A DNA stretch of 64,000 bases from Lonicera japonica (taxonomy: Eukaryota; Streptophyta; Magnoliopsida; Dipsacales; Caprifoliaceae), in assembly GCA_021464415.1 (NCBI GenBank), contig CM038467.1, positions 51,131,309-51,195,308 of the forward strand. Reading direction: 5' to 3'. The number at the start of each line of letters is the position of its first letter. Positions within the stretch are counted from its first letter, which is position 1. Under the pieces are notes generated by a model. The model ran no database searches, was not told the DNA's origin, and was given only the letters and a program-made list of their open reading frames with translations. This document shows, one piece after another, positions 24,249 to 36,336 of the stretch. A program made the position numbers and the translations under genes.

Positions 24249-27000
24249 TGTAACACCCCCTCCTTAATCTACAGGACAACACCCGTAATTAAGACCTGGG
24301 ATGCTACTAACCCATCTTAGATTGACTAAAATGGGTATATATGTAAATGCACAAAGAAATCCAAATAGTAAATACCATACGTGTTAATCAACAAGGTACA
24401 AGCTGATAGTGATGTATCAAAACACACATACATACATACAACCAGTTTACACAACCAACCGAGTACGTTTAAGATAATATAATATCCTTCGGGCTGGCCG
24501 TGGCTTTCCGGGAGAACATATACATGTCAGAAGTACATCTGTATCAAAGCCACTAACTCGCTCCCGATCCCGTCGCGTCCCTGTCCAATTTGGACTATTG
24601 GATACCTATAGAGTTTTAGAAAAACGGGGTGAGCATATCGCTCAGTAGGGGTGAAATATGGAATAACGTATTTGAAAAACATAATCATAAGTCTCTCAAT
24701 AGTTTATACTTCAATTATTAATCCAAGTAAATATCATAAGTTCACATATAAATAATGCATGCCCATGCATATGCAGGTTACCTCCCTTTGTGTCAACCGT
24801 TACGTCGAATCACTAGAACAGAATATGGGCTACCTTTCCAAGAGATGTGCCAACGCTAAATCGAACCATAATAATCATAACAATGGGCCTGACCGCCCCA
24901 AGAGAAATGAGCATCAAGATCATAACATATATCACCAGAATATGGCCTCTCCGTCTCAGGTGAATATCAACAGATAATTAATGATTGGACCACAGTCTGC
25001 AATATCATATTAAGCGATCATTACTATATCAATTGTTTCAACAATTGTCTAGATTTTCGAACTATTCACCGTGGGCTCTAGACAGCCGATGACTCACTAG
25101 TATCTTACCGTTGTCTAGATTTTTGGACTATTCACTACCGGCCCTAGACAGTCGACGACTAGTTAACCCCCCGGAGGTTTAGGGCTTTTTAACCCAAGGG
25201 CACCAGGCCCTGCCTATTTTCCCATCTCGGCAAGCACTAACCACATCATTCCCTATCACTTGACGGAAGGCCAAACAAATACAGATAACTGTGGGCAACA
25301 TCCCACTATATATATATATATAACCGAGAACAGATGCCATGCAGAACGACAATCTCCGGAGAATAATATTCACATACGAATGAATAACTCCCGAAGAGAG
25401 ATAATCACATGTTCAAGTATACCACACGAGCATAGACAACCATCCATAACACGGATATAAGATACAATTCTCCCAAGAAGCATATCATTTTCTATATGCC
25501 ATGAAAGTACTTCAAGCTTGTCCAGAATATCTCCGAGAACGCCAGGTTGACACAATAATTATGCATTGCATGCAATTTATGCTCTAAATGTAAACTAGGA
25601 ACAACCTATGCCACTTAAACTTCATTTGTCATTTATCCATGTTCCTTAGCGCATTAATAACCCATTTACAAATCCACTTGGATACAACCAAGCATGTATA
25701 TCTAAGGAGCATTACTTACAAGTCTATAATACATAGATGTCAAGTTCAAGTGGCTTAGCTTGTCCCAACTAATGCATCATATAGAAGATAGAAACTTCAT
25801 CTGCCATATAAACTCCATCCAATTCAAGTCTATGTTCTTTAGTGTATATGAAACCCTTTACTAAGCCTTTTCTTGTCAAAGCACACATATACATCCCAAG
25901 AACATCCATATGAATCAATAACATGTAATCATGGAGCTTAGATGGCATATCTTGCTTCATATCGTAGAATCATAGCTTAATCATGCATAAGTTATGAATA
26001 TCAATTAACATGGTGTTCTTAATAATCATACATGCATAAATCATCCAAGGATACTCAATAACAAGGAACATATGCTTTATATTAAACATATATGTGTAAA
26101 ATCATTCACCTCTTTGATAAATAAGATAATATCATCAAGTTTGGAAAAGATATAACCCCTACCTCGAGTTATCAACGAGCAAGAGGAAGAAAAGATGAAG
26201 AATCATGTTTTATCCGAAGAAATCCCAGCGAGGAAGACGATGAATAGTGGCCAGAAGGATGATTCGGAGGATTTGGAGTTTTTATTTGGATTGATGTTGA
26301 AAAATGAGTAAGAATCCTTCAAGGAACCCACCTCTATCTCTCTCTAGAGCCTTCTAGTTAATGGGAGTGAGCTTGGGTCGAAAACGGTGTGTTGTGGTGA
26401 TAAATGGTGAGAAAATGGGTTTAAAACTCTAGAAAATTCGACACCTAGGGCTTCAAGATCGATCTTGGGAGCTCTCAGCCAAAGCCAATTTCACAGCACT
26501 GACCACTGTTGGTATTTTGGTCATAACTTCTTGCTCAGAACTCGCATTAGGGTGATCTTTATGTCCACGGAAAGGTAATTAAAAGATCTAAAACTTCCTT
26601 AGACGAAGTTTCCCCAAATTATGGATATATTATTCACAGAAATTCGATAAAGACAGCGCTCTGCCGAAGCGTTACCGAATGACCGTAATTTAACGATGGG
26701 CCTAATTTGCGCCCTGTTTTGACCCACAAGGAGTGCTAATTAGCTTTCGGTCAAAACAAGAAAGTTGTAGAATGATACCAATACTAGATACACAAGCAAA
26801 CATAATCTTAATCGGATAAGTAATGAAGAAATTATGATAGCTCAAAGTTAGCCAGAATTCACAAATCGCAAAGAATTAAAACTTCCTATTTACCAACCGA
26901 AATTGAATCGGACCACCCGAATCATCAAACGATCACTCACATGAGTATAAATAAGACAATATACTTTAATTTAAAACAAATTAAAGTACAGGGTATTACA
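24249..27000. mobile_element. 2.75-kb solo LTR (TGTAACACC...GGTATTACA), TSD ATTAA
   Basis: Sharp ends TGTAACACCCC and GGGTATTACA, with 5-bp direct repeats ATTAA at 24244-24248 and 27001-27005. The intact RLP promoter at 20220-20224 has a single ATTAA in the same context, proving an insertion between TGATAATT and AGGTTCC of the paralogue. No gag-pol is present inside; short ORFs have no motif. An inverted relative occupies 41524-41830 plus 61465-64000. Length and TGTAA ends suggest a Ty3/gypsy-type solo LTR, but no internal region is available to classify it. Confidence 0.8.
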
Positions 27001-27138
27001 ATTAAAGGTTCCTTCATGTGTGGCTCAGATTTGTCCATAAGTTTTAGACTGTGAGATCATCATTTTTTATAAATAAAATATCCTTGATGACCTTCTATTT
27101 TCATCCTTCCACCCTACACAAACTTAGTTACAAAAATC

Positions 27139-27713
27139 ATTGGTTCATCTTTCTCTCTGTTCATGGTTATGCGTCTCCTTTTCCAACTACACACCTTCCA
27201 TCCTATCATGCTTACCAAATCGTACTCTTCTGCGCAACCATTATGTCGAAACAATGAGCACGCTGCTTTAATATAGTTCAAGTGGAGACTTTTAATTAGA
27301 AGATTTGCATCTTTTGATCCTTTTGCTTATCCAAAAGTTGCATCATAGAAGCTTGAAAGGGACAATGATTGCTGCACATGGGAGGAGTCGAATGCGACTA
27401 AGACACCTGACAAGTGATTGGCTTGGTACTGGATAGTAGTTTTCTCTACGGTTCTATTGACTCAAATAGCAGTCTCTTCAACCTTGTTCACCTTCAAACA
27501 CTCAACCTCGCTAATAATGACTTCAATTACTCTCGAATTCCATCTGAAATCGTACGTCTTTCAATGTTGTCCACTCTTAATCTCTCCTGGTATGTGTTTT
27601 GTGGCCAAAATCCCATCTGAAATCTTGGGGTTGTCCAAGTTGGTTTTGCTTGATCTGTCCATAAATACTGACTTGGCTTATTACACAAGGTTTTTGAAAC
27701 TTGAGAAGCCTGG
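27139..27713 (+). pseudogene. truncated RLP pseudogene, copy of 20362-20940
   Basis: The promoter (27006-27138) and first 190 codons or so match the intact RLP gene very closely. Visible lesions: the start ATG is ATT (27139-27141), a CAA codon is TAG in the N-terminal cap, one base is missing near DCCTW(D)GVE, and one base is added near 27608. The 3' end is cut at 27713 by Tat-A, in the first leucine-rich repeats. Upstream, the LTR at 24249-27000 separates the promoter from its ancestral distal sequence. The locus therefore carries independent disabling hits. Confidence 0.9.
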
Positions 27714-29246
27714 TGTAGACACCCCGATCTGTGACCCTCGCAAGAACCCTAACGACCTTTGAGAAGTACTGTTTTAGGAGTCTGGGACCGACCCGAACAC
27801 CTGAGACTGCCCCGAAAGGGTTTGTAGGCCAAACAAACCTATTTTTAAGAGGAATTGTCGCACGGCAAATGGGAATGTAGCGCGACAATCCCCCTAGTGT
27901 CGCGAGACAAACCCTTCTGACACCAGACCATCCACTCTCTGACACATCAGTCTGTTAGAAACATCACGTCAGCAGTTTATCGCGCGACATGGTACACATT
28001 GTCGCGCGACACTTGCCCTTTTTGGGGAAATGTCGCGCGACAATCTTCCCTGAGCAGTATAAACAGGCCAACACCCCCAAGGGTTCAAGGACGGCAATTT
28101 GGGATTGAAGAATTATTGACTTATATCTGATTTTCTAGTCTTTTGTCAAGCATTCTCAATTATCGTCTTATTTCTGAAGAAATATCGAATCTATTCTCGA
28201 CACTCAACGTGTCCCGTCTCTAGAATCGAATTCTCGGAAATATGTGAAGAAGGAAAAGATTATTATCGCCAGAGATCTCTCTACCGTATTGTATTTTCTT
28301 TCTTATTATTATTCTCATCGGGAAGGTAAAGAAAGTCTCTTATAGTATTTAACATTAGATATCTGTGTACTTGTTTTATTTCTGTTATTTTGTCCACATT
28401 TTATCTGAATAAACTTATCGCCAAGTTACAAATAGTCTACTGTTTTCAAAACAAAAGACCCTGATAAAACCATTTGCAAAACTAGAAGAGTAAGTACATT
28501 ATCGCCCGGATAAAATTCTGTTTTCAAAACCCGGACCGGTAAAACTTACTTAGGAATTAAAAACCTGGTATATCCTATCTCTTTCATAAACTGTGATATG
28601 TTTGGTAGAACTCCCCTCAAGAGTTCTAATTCCATATTAAATTAGTCCCGATACAAGATCCGAACTTTTCCAAAAGAAGTTAAAACCTGAGAAAAACCGT
28701 CATTATCCAAGAAATAATACGGAAAACTCTCTCTGAAATAAAACAACTTTTGTCACTTGTATTTATATATTTCAAAACAAAAATATTGGATCTCGGAACA
28801 CAAAGGTTTTTCATCATTTTCCCGTTTTCCCCAGAAATTAGGGTTTATCACTTGGAAAGTAGTAGACTGTCAGTAAAAGCATCCAAGTTTTTCAGCATAA
28901 AATAAACATATAAGACCACTAGAGACCGAAATGGCGGAATGGGTGCTTAACACCTTCCCAATCCGTAACATAGTTTCCAAACCCTATAGAATCCTGGTTT
29001 CGTAGACAAAAGTGTAAAGAAAGGCCTATATGTAGCCTTTCCTCTTACACGCCCCTTTTGTCCGTTTTCTCGTAAAACGTACTGGCGACTCTGAAAGAAC
29101 GCTCATACATCTAAAAATAGAATATAGGGACACTTGATATGAAAATATCAACTCAAAGAAGCAAATGGAACGACGGAATCATTTTCGACATTTTATACGC
29201 CCAAAACGGGATCGAGACCCGTGGGTCACATTTGTGGATTCTCATA
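27714..29246 (+). repeat. 5' LTR of Tat-A
   Basis: 1533 bp from TGTAGACACC to GGATTCTCATA (expected terminal CA mutated to TA), followed by the PBS. The promoter region holds six palindromic TGTCGCGCGACA-type motifs and a TATA box at 28058. The 3' portion contains GCGGAATGGGTGCTTAACACC and CTCGTAAAACGTACTGGCGACTC, conserved in the Tat-B LTR. Confidence 0.85.
27855..28063 (+). promoter_or_regulatory. Tat-A LTR promoter with TGTCGCGCGACA palindrome array
   Basis: Six matches to the 12-bp palindrome TGTCGCGCGACA, centred near 27861, 27881, 27903, 27983, 28005 and 28036. The last two are perfect, the others differ by one or two bases. TATAAA starts at 28058, 16 bp after the last motif. The same motif occurs upstream of the Tat-A DUF7745-like gene and not in Tat-B. 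Confidence 0.75.
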
Positions 29247-29247
29247 G

Positions 29248-29265
29248 TGGCGACTCTACTGGGGA
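29248..29265 (+). promoter_or_regulatory. primer-binding site of Tat-A
   Basis: TGGCGACTCTACTGGGGA, one base after the LTR; it differs from the Tat-B PBS at a single position. It would pair with the 3' end of a tRNA; I cannot assign the isoacceptor with certainty. Confidence 0.8.
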
Positions 29266-29997
29266 TACTTAGAAGACTAGACTCTTATATGTGGACTTTT
29301 GTTTATTTGTTGAATACTTATTTTTACTGCTTTGCCTACTTATGTTAATTGATTGAGAAAAAACTTTTTCTAAGAATAGAAGTTTTCAAAATACATAATA
29401 AAGATAATGATATTTGTAAACCCGACCTTTCAAACTTTGCATGCACTTTCACAAATCATGCATTGGTTTTACGAGTGTGAATTTACACCAAACCCTTGGA
29501 AGTATTATAAGTGAGTAGGGAGTTGGCTTGCTTGGGCCAACATAAACCAAAAGCATTTACTTCCACTCTCCTTGGCCAAGTACGACCCCGAGGTATATCG
29601 AGTGATGAGAACACTCACGTACCCGGGAAGTATATCAAAAGGCTCTTGCAAGTACCCGCCCCTGGGGTATATCGCAAGGTCTTGCCAAATAGGAGGGAGC
29701 TTGAAGCCTTAACCGTTCATACACCTGCGCTGCATATAAGATTGAGTCAGCTAAAACACTTGTTAAACAGCCGTAGGGGATGTACCACCTTACGGCTTAC
29801 TTTACATCGCCTTTTCTAAAAACCCGAGTCTTTTCTCGGCAATTTTTAGTGATTCTTTTCGCAAAAATCGAGTCGCGTCATAGTTTTCCTTCATCTTCGT
29901 CACGTGGTTTCGTCTACAGCCGTAAGACAACGACAGTCTGGAAGGTTGGGCCATTCGAGATCATACCGGAAGACTAGTAAGACCAAGCACACCTGCA
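29266..29997 (+). other. Tat-A leader, with block conserved in Tat-B
   Basis: Non-coding. At 29565-29705 a block with repeated GAGGTATATCGAGTG/GGGAAGTATATC/GGGGTATATCGCAAG, ACACTCACGTACCCGGGA and TGCCAAATAGGAGGGAGC is conserved in Tat-B (43440-43570). Possible RNA-structure, packaging or translational element. Confidence 0.6.
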
Positions 29998-31270
29998 ATG
30001 GCCGACGGACACGAGAATCAAAAGATAGATCAGAGCCTAACCGAGGCATCTGCAGCTCAGCCAACTTTAGCTGAAATGCATCATTTGCTAATGACCGTCA
30101 ATATGAATCTAGCGAACCTCACGAACGAGTAATAGGGTACCCGAATTCGAATAGAAGAATTGTCAGCCGAATGAACTGCACCACCAGGGTTTGAAAGACT
30201 ACCACCGAATCAAGATCCAAAACAAGGATAGTCATCACAAGTATTTCTCCCAGTTCAAGGAACCAATCCACACCAAACGGGTCCTGTCATAGCCGGTCCC
30301 GTTCGGACCGACCCTAACAATCAGAATTAATGGGCCCCGGATTCAGGCCCCACTTATCAACAACAAGAGCCACCCATCGTCTGGCCCCAGCCCCAACAAG
30401 GCCCTGATCCCCAATACCAACCGTGGTCACAAGTTCCCGCATGGCCTGTTCCACCCCTGGCCCCAATAGCCCCTCCTAATGAGTACCTAGACATCAACCG
30501 ATTTCGGGCAGTGTACGCAAAATCAGTTATAGCTCGGGAATATCCTGACGAGGTGTCAAGAGAGAACGAAGAAATGATGAAACTAAAAGAGTAGATGAAG
30601 GTTGTGCAAAGGGGGATTTCTCTAATAAAAGGGGCAGACAAGATTACAAATATGAATGCCTTCTCCCTCTACCCAGAAGCAAGATTACCCCAGGGATTCA
30701 AGCCCCCTTCCATCACTAAATTCACAGGAACCACACCCCCTAAAACTCATCTTCAGATCCATGCAAGTGTCCGGTTGTGGAGAGTCGAAATTAGCTCAGG
30801 CCTTTCACATGACTCTCACGGTAGTTGCCCTGAGATGGTTTTTTGATCTGGAGAGACACCACACGAAGACTTGGGGAGATATCGTCAAGGAGTTCATGAC
30901 CAAATACTGGTCCAACGAGGATTTGGAAATTACCCGCAAACACCTGGAGATGGCCAAGCAAGGCGAGAAGGAGAGCTTCAGCGACTTTGTCACCCGCTGG
31001 AGAGAAATGGCCTCCCAAATGTCCAAAAGGCCCGATGAAGAAGAATAGTTGGAGATCATATAGAAGAATTTCACTCCAGCTGTATTAAGTTGCATGGTAA
31101 AGCATATTTTCCCACACTTTAGAGCCCTGTTAAGCATGGGGTCACAAGTAGAGGAAGAACTGGCCAAGAAGGTAGAGACCGATACCAAGAAGGCCTTATA
31201 CACTGGGAGAAAGACGGCCACTCCGGCCGTAAACCAGCTAAGTTCATATCCATATCAAAACCCATTTCAA
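29998..31270 (+). pseudogene. Tat-A gag, disrupted
   Basis: ATG at 29998 after the leader. Recognisable gag core: SLYPEARLPQGFKPPSITKFTG near 30670, then the W-rich segment and the RKHLEMAKQGEKESFSDFVT stretch near 30940, each matching Tat-B gag. Interrupted by several stops (for example near 30130 and at 30594) and by at least one frameshift near 30770. In a working element gag forms the virus-like particle. Where Tat-B has a stop at 45281, Tat-A has a lysine codon. Confidence 0.8.
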
Positions 31271-33608
31271 TAGCCACAACAATCACCTCCGATGAGTTGG
31301 CCCGCACAAGGAGACTCTTCGAGCACCAAGGTTAAGAAAAGGAGGAACTTCTACACCCTTCCCACTACCCTAGTCAAAATCCTGGAACTACTTCGAAAGG
31401 CCGGGCTAATCACTCCACTCAACCCGCGCCCCCCATCAAACCCTATTCCCAGCACCTGGAGAATGAATGAGAATTGTGCATACCATCAGGCCGCCGCCCA
31501 TGACACAGAACGCTGTTTAGCTCTCCGCCATCGTATACAAGACTTAATCGAGGTTGGTACCATTCCCGCACCTAGCGGGCCCAATGTTACTAACAACCCC
31601 CTCCCCAATCATGCTCCACCTGCGAGAATTAATGCCTTGACCACCAATGAAGAAGGGTTTGATCCCGTGGGACTCATTCGAGATGACCTAGCCCATAAGT
31701 CACCCGTTGTGCTGCCAAAAAATGCTCAAGTTGCCCTAGGCCTCAATCCGATAATTGACCAATGGATGGCTAAAATGAACTTCCTACCCGGGCAAGGTTT
31801 AGGAAAGGCCAATCAAGGGATCTCACAACCACTTACAATCAAAACCAATCCCGAAAAATATGGGATATGATGGACCCAGGATAAGAAAAAACAACCATGG
31901 AAGCCCCGAGGCCTCCCCAAGGAGACAATCTGCATGATAGAGACCTCCCCCAAAACTTTTAGTTGGTCGACGGAACCAGAATCGTCAGAAATCTCAGAGG
32001 AATCAGACCCAGTATCCCTTTGGATACAACAAATTACCCGTTCGGGAAGGGTATATCACCAACCACCAATGGATGCCGAGAAATCACCTCCTCTTAAAGA
32101 AGTATGAGAGGATCGAGCTTTCTTTGACCGACTCCGCCAGTACCAGATGAGACTCAACCCACAGAAATGTGTATTCGGGTAACCAAGGGAAGTACAAGTA
32201 TATGTGGATGATATGATAATTAAGTCAAAAGAGAGGGAAGGCCATGTACCAGCCTTACGAGCTTTCTTTGACCGACTCCGCCAGTACCAGATGAGACTCA
32301 ACCCATAAAAATGTGTATTCGGGGCAACCAAGGGAAAACTCCTGGGCTATGTCGTCAGTAAAAAAGGAATCGAGGTAGACCGTGCCAAGGTTTGAGCTAT
32401 TCGGGAAATGCCCGAGCCTCGCACCGAGAAAGAAGTCCGGGGATTTTTAGGTAATTTACAGTACATCAGCAGGTTCATCTCTCAACTCATGCAGACTTGC
32501 GAACCCCATCTTCAAACCCCTAAGGAAGTCTTCACCAGGAGAATGGGACGATCAGTGCCAAGAGGCTTTCGATAGAATCAAAGACTACCTCTCCAAACCC
32601 CCAGTGTTAGCCCCACCACAGACCGGACTGCCACTAATTCTATACCTGACCATCATCGATTTGGCTACAGGGGCCATTCTAGCCCAACATCCGACCGACA
32701 CACGAAAAGAACAGGCCATCTATTACATCAGCAAAAAATTGTCCCCATTTGAGATAAACTACACGCCATTGGAAAAATCATGCACTGCTCTCATCTGGGT
32801 AACACAAAAACTATGGCATTACATGCTAGTTTTCCCGGTCATCCTGGCATCACGAATTGATCCGCTGAAATACCTCTTCGAGAAACCAGCTCTCTCGAAC
32901 CGTATGGCAAAATGGTTATTCTTGCTCTTCGAATTCGACATCACCTACATGACCCAGAAGGCAGTCAAAGGCAAGATCATAGCTGACTACCTAGCCCACA
33001 ATCCAATATTGGGGGACATGTTAAAAGAAGCCGAGTTCCCAGATGAAACTATCATGAATGTCAAAGTTGATGAATACTGGAAATTATACTTTGACGGGGC
33101 CGCCAACCGAAATGGGAATGGGATAGGCATCCTGTTAGTCTCTCCAGACCAAACTCATTCCCCAGTATCATATCGTCTGGACTTCTTCTGCACCAACAAT
33201 ATGGCTGAGTATGAAGCCTGTATAATCGGATTAGAGATCGCACTCCAAAGGGGTATAAGGAGAATACAAGTATACGGAGATTCAGCATTAGTGGTCCACC
33301 AAGTTCTGAAGGAATGGAAGATAAGAGATGAAAAGTTAGTCCCTTACCTTGCCCGGCTGGAGGATGTCGCAGGAAGATTTGAGCATTCAGAGTTTTACTA
33401 TGTCCCCAGGTCACTAAACAGTTTCGCTGACGCACTAGCAACCCTGGCATCTATGATCGATATCTCGGAGGGGATGGAAGAAATAACTCTTACCGTACAA
33501 AGAAGATCAGGACCAGCCCACTGCATGGCACTTAAAGTAGAGAATGAAAAAAATGGGGACTCAACCACTTGGTTTTATGACATCTGGAACCTGTTGAAAA
33601 ATCATTAG
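31271..33608 (+). pseudogene. Tat-A pol, protease to RNase H, with internal deletion
   Basis: From 31292 the G-patch-like region (FLPGQGLGKANQGI near 31790) and RSGRVY linker are readable. Then about 2 kb present in Tat-B (protease and first half of RT) is missing: the sequence jumps at about 32107 to the RT YVDD region (about 32190-32205). A 65-bp segment around CGACTCCGCCAGTACCAG is duplicated on either side of YVDD (32109-32179 and 32259-32322), marking a complex junction. From 32604 to 33608 an ORF covers the first RNase H region and the second one (YFDGAANRNGNGIG, GDSALVVHQ). Frames are broken before 32604. Confidence 0.8.
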
Positions 33609-36115
33609 TATCCCAAGCAAACAGACAAGAGAACGCGGGTCACACTCAGGAGATTAGCATCAAGGTTCATACTTTGTGCATGAAGGTTGTATAAGAGGAA
33701 TTACGACGGGACCCATCTCCAATGTCTCACTGAAGAAGAATCTGTCAAAGTGATGGATCAGATACACGGGGGCGATTGTGGCCCTCATATAAGCGGCCAT
33801 ACACTTGCCCGTAAAATCATCAGACAAGGTTATTACTGGTCTACCTTATAGAATGACTGCATTAATCATCAGACAAGTGTCAAATTTATGCTAAATCTCA
33901 AAAACTTCCTCCAAAAGAGTTATACAACATGACTGCTCCCTGGCCTTTCACAACTTGGGGAATCGACATCATTGGGAAGATTTTGCCCAAAGCCAGCAAT
34001 GGCCAAGAATTCATACTAGTGGCCATCGATTACTTCACCAAATGTGTAGAGGCCGAGTCTTTCCAAACCCTTGACTCCAGAAAAGTTGCCTGATTCATCA
34101 GACGAAATATCATCTGCCGGTATGGGGTCCCACACGAGATCATCTCGGACAACGGCACTCACTTTGAAGGAGAGGCTAGTACAGTCATAGAGGAATATGA
34201 TATTACCCGACACAGATCTTCGCCATATAGACCACAAACCAATGGGGCAGTTGAGGCCGCCAACAAGAATCTGAAGAATATCCTAAGCAAGATGACCGAC
34301 AACTGTCGAGACTGGCCGAAAAAATTACCATATGCATTGTGGGGATACCGCACCACCTAGAGGGTTCTCTACCAGGGCAACCCCATTTTCCCTTACATAC
34401 GGGATGGAAGCAGTTCTCCCTATTGAGTTAGAGGTCTCCTCTCTTAGAGTAATGCTAGAAAATCAAATCAATGAGCTGGAGTGGGTCCAGGCACGTTATA
34501 ACGAGCTGGCCTTGCTAGATGAGAATAGATTGAAAACCGCGTACCACCACCAAGGGTATCAGAAGCGAATTGCTCGAGCATTTTGTTAGAGTGATATACT
34601 AAAAGCCATGATTTTATTATTATTGGTTTTGATATGTTATATAGACTCAGTTTTGCTATTTTAATGAGAATCTTTATGGGCAATGGTTACATGGTATTAT
34701 TTATTTAAATATTGTGCATGTGTGTGTCTTTTATTCCATATAGTAGATGATTTGGTGTGTAGAGTATAGCTTACACACAGAGGATCATATCATCGGTTCT
34801 TGTGAAATATAAGTTTATTAGTTCACGATCTTAGATGGAATTGGACAACCATCGGTAGGATTGTAGCACAAGTTTTAGTAGTTTATCTTGACTACAGGAA
34901 ATGGTGCAGTTTTAACTCGTTGTGCTAGTACACTTTATGTGTATTGAACATGACCAGTTTGGGTTAATTGTTTTTATACTGACTATATAAAACAATTTAA
35001 AATCCCATGGTTATTATGATTACATATGCTCTTAATCTTGAAATAGTTAATAGACATATATATGTAGTGTTTGTTGTTTTGACTCATTAAAAGTGAGATT
35101 CATTTATGGATCAATAATCTTCGTGAATTGGATGGCGACACTATATGTATGATGAATATTAATTATTGACGGAATCCGTGTCCCGATATAGGGATTGATG
35201 ATAACCCCTTGAGAAGCTTATAAGTTTTGATCATGTCAAACCCTGCAGATGGATTATGTTAATCTGACATGTCAAATAAGTTAAGTGGTAGGCTCAAGGA
35301 TTAAGAAGTCATTTAAATATAATTGTCAATAATTTAATTTAAATGACGGTTATCTGTAATCTTAATGTGGGGAGAATAATAAGTATTTAATAATAAGGAG
35401 CTCGAAATATAATTTTGAGATAAGGACGGGAGTGCAATTATAATTCTTTAGTGGTGTGAATTATAATTTATGGAAGGAATCAATTCTTAATCGAATTAGG
35501 ATTCCAGTTTTCCATAGTAAGCCCAAACACTTATTTCTCCTCAGGGTCCCTATCGTAGCCTTTTATATATGCCATCCTTGCCACTTCTCTCGACACAATA
35601 ATTCTCACGAATTTAGGGTTTGTGCCGTAGAGAGTAGAGGAGGAGATCTTGGTGATACCGCAGCCCACACTCGGTACAGGATTGCACGGCAAAAGGAATA
35701 CGATAGAAGATCTTGAGGTTCTATCGAGCCCGTGTTCTCGATTTGTCTCCACCAATCCCTGTTCGTACTGAGACGAGATCAAACCAGAGAGATCTCGAAG
35801 GTAAAATCCGATTCCATACTAGGGTTTTACATAAAAAAATTTGTTCGGTCTATACGCAATATTAAACGATTCTGGAACTTAGTTTCCATCACATTTAACC
35901 AGAAAGTAAAGACTCGGGGAATCAATGAGAACGACATCGTGTTGAAAGAAATTCGAGAACCAGCCAGAGACCCAAGAGCAAAGTTCGGGCAGAAGTGGAC
36001 AGGGCCGTACATCGTTAAAGAGATTGATACAGGGGGTGCCGCCATACTCACAGACTTGGACGGACAATTACTACATTCACCGGTCAACATAGATCGACTG
36101 AAGAAGTATTACTAA
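33609..36115 (+). pseudogene. Tat-A integrase, interrupted by a solo LTR
   Basis: Damaged zinc-binding region near 33760-33900; core with IDIIGK, SDNGTHFEGE and GAVEAANKNLKN (33960-34300) matching Tat-B; then a break by the solo LTR at 34584-35891; and the C-terminal part (IREPARDPRAKF...KWTGPYIVKE...LKKYY) to the stop at 36113-36115. There are additional stops, for example in the zinc finger and after ALWGYRTT. Not functional. No chromodomain follows, as expected for Tat elements. Confidence 0.8.
34584..35891 (+). mobile_element. solo LTR, 1308 bp, inside Tat-A integrase, TSD CATTT
   Basis: Starts TGTTAGAGTG, ends TTTCCATCA, with direct repeats CATTT at 34579-34583 and 35892-35896. Integrase coding continuity on both sides, judged against Tat-B, confirms the precise insertion. 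No coding region inside. The size and TGTTA...ATCA ends suggest a Ty1/copia LTR, but the family is not identified; strand is nominal. Confidence 0.85.
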
Positions 36116-36200
36116 TAGATATAACATGTATAGATAAGAACTACGTAAACCTAAGCCACAACTCTAAATTGTGTTTTTGAAGAAATAAAAAAAGGGGAAC

Positions 36201-36227
36201 GTAGGCAACCTGATAAGTGACTTCAGG
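36201..36227. promoter_or_regulatory. conserved post-pol segment with CCTGA/TCAGG hairpin (Tat-A)
   Basis: GGGGAACGTAGGCAACCTGA followed by TCAGGCCC after a 9-base loop. Tat-B has the same segment and stem at 51141-51171 with a different loop. It lies where plus-strand pol and the minus-strand gene converge. Confidence 0.5.
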
Positions 36228-36336
36228 CCCGATTTAAACACTGTAAAGAAATTTATTTCCTATAAATAGTCCTTCATATTATTAAGGTGGTTCAGAACAC
36301 TAGAAGTTACAAAGGAGATACAGTATATAGAAAGAC

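Noticed and set aside
24759..25960. Small ORFs inside the 2.75-kb LTR
   Set aside because: No motif, lie within an LTR bounded by a TSD; the inverted relative does not visibly conserve them.
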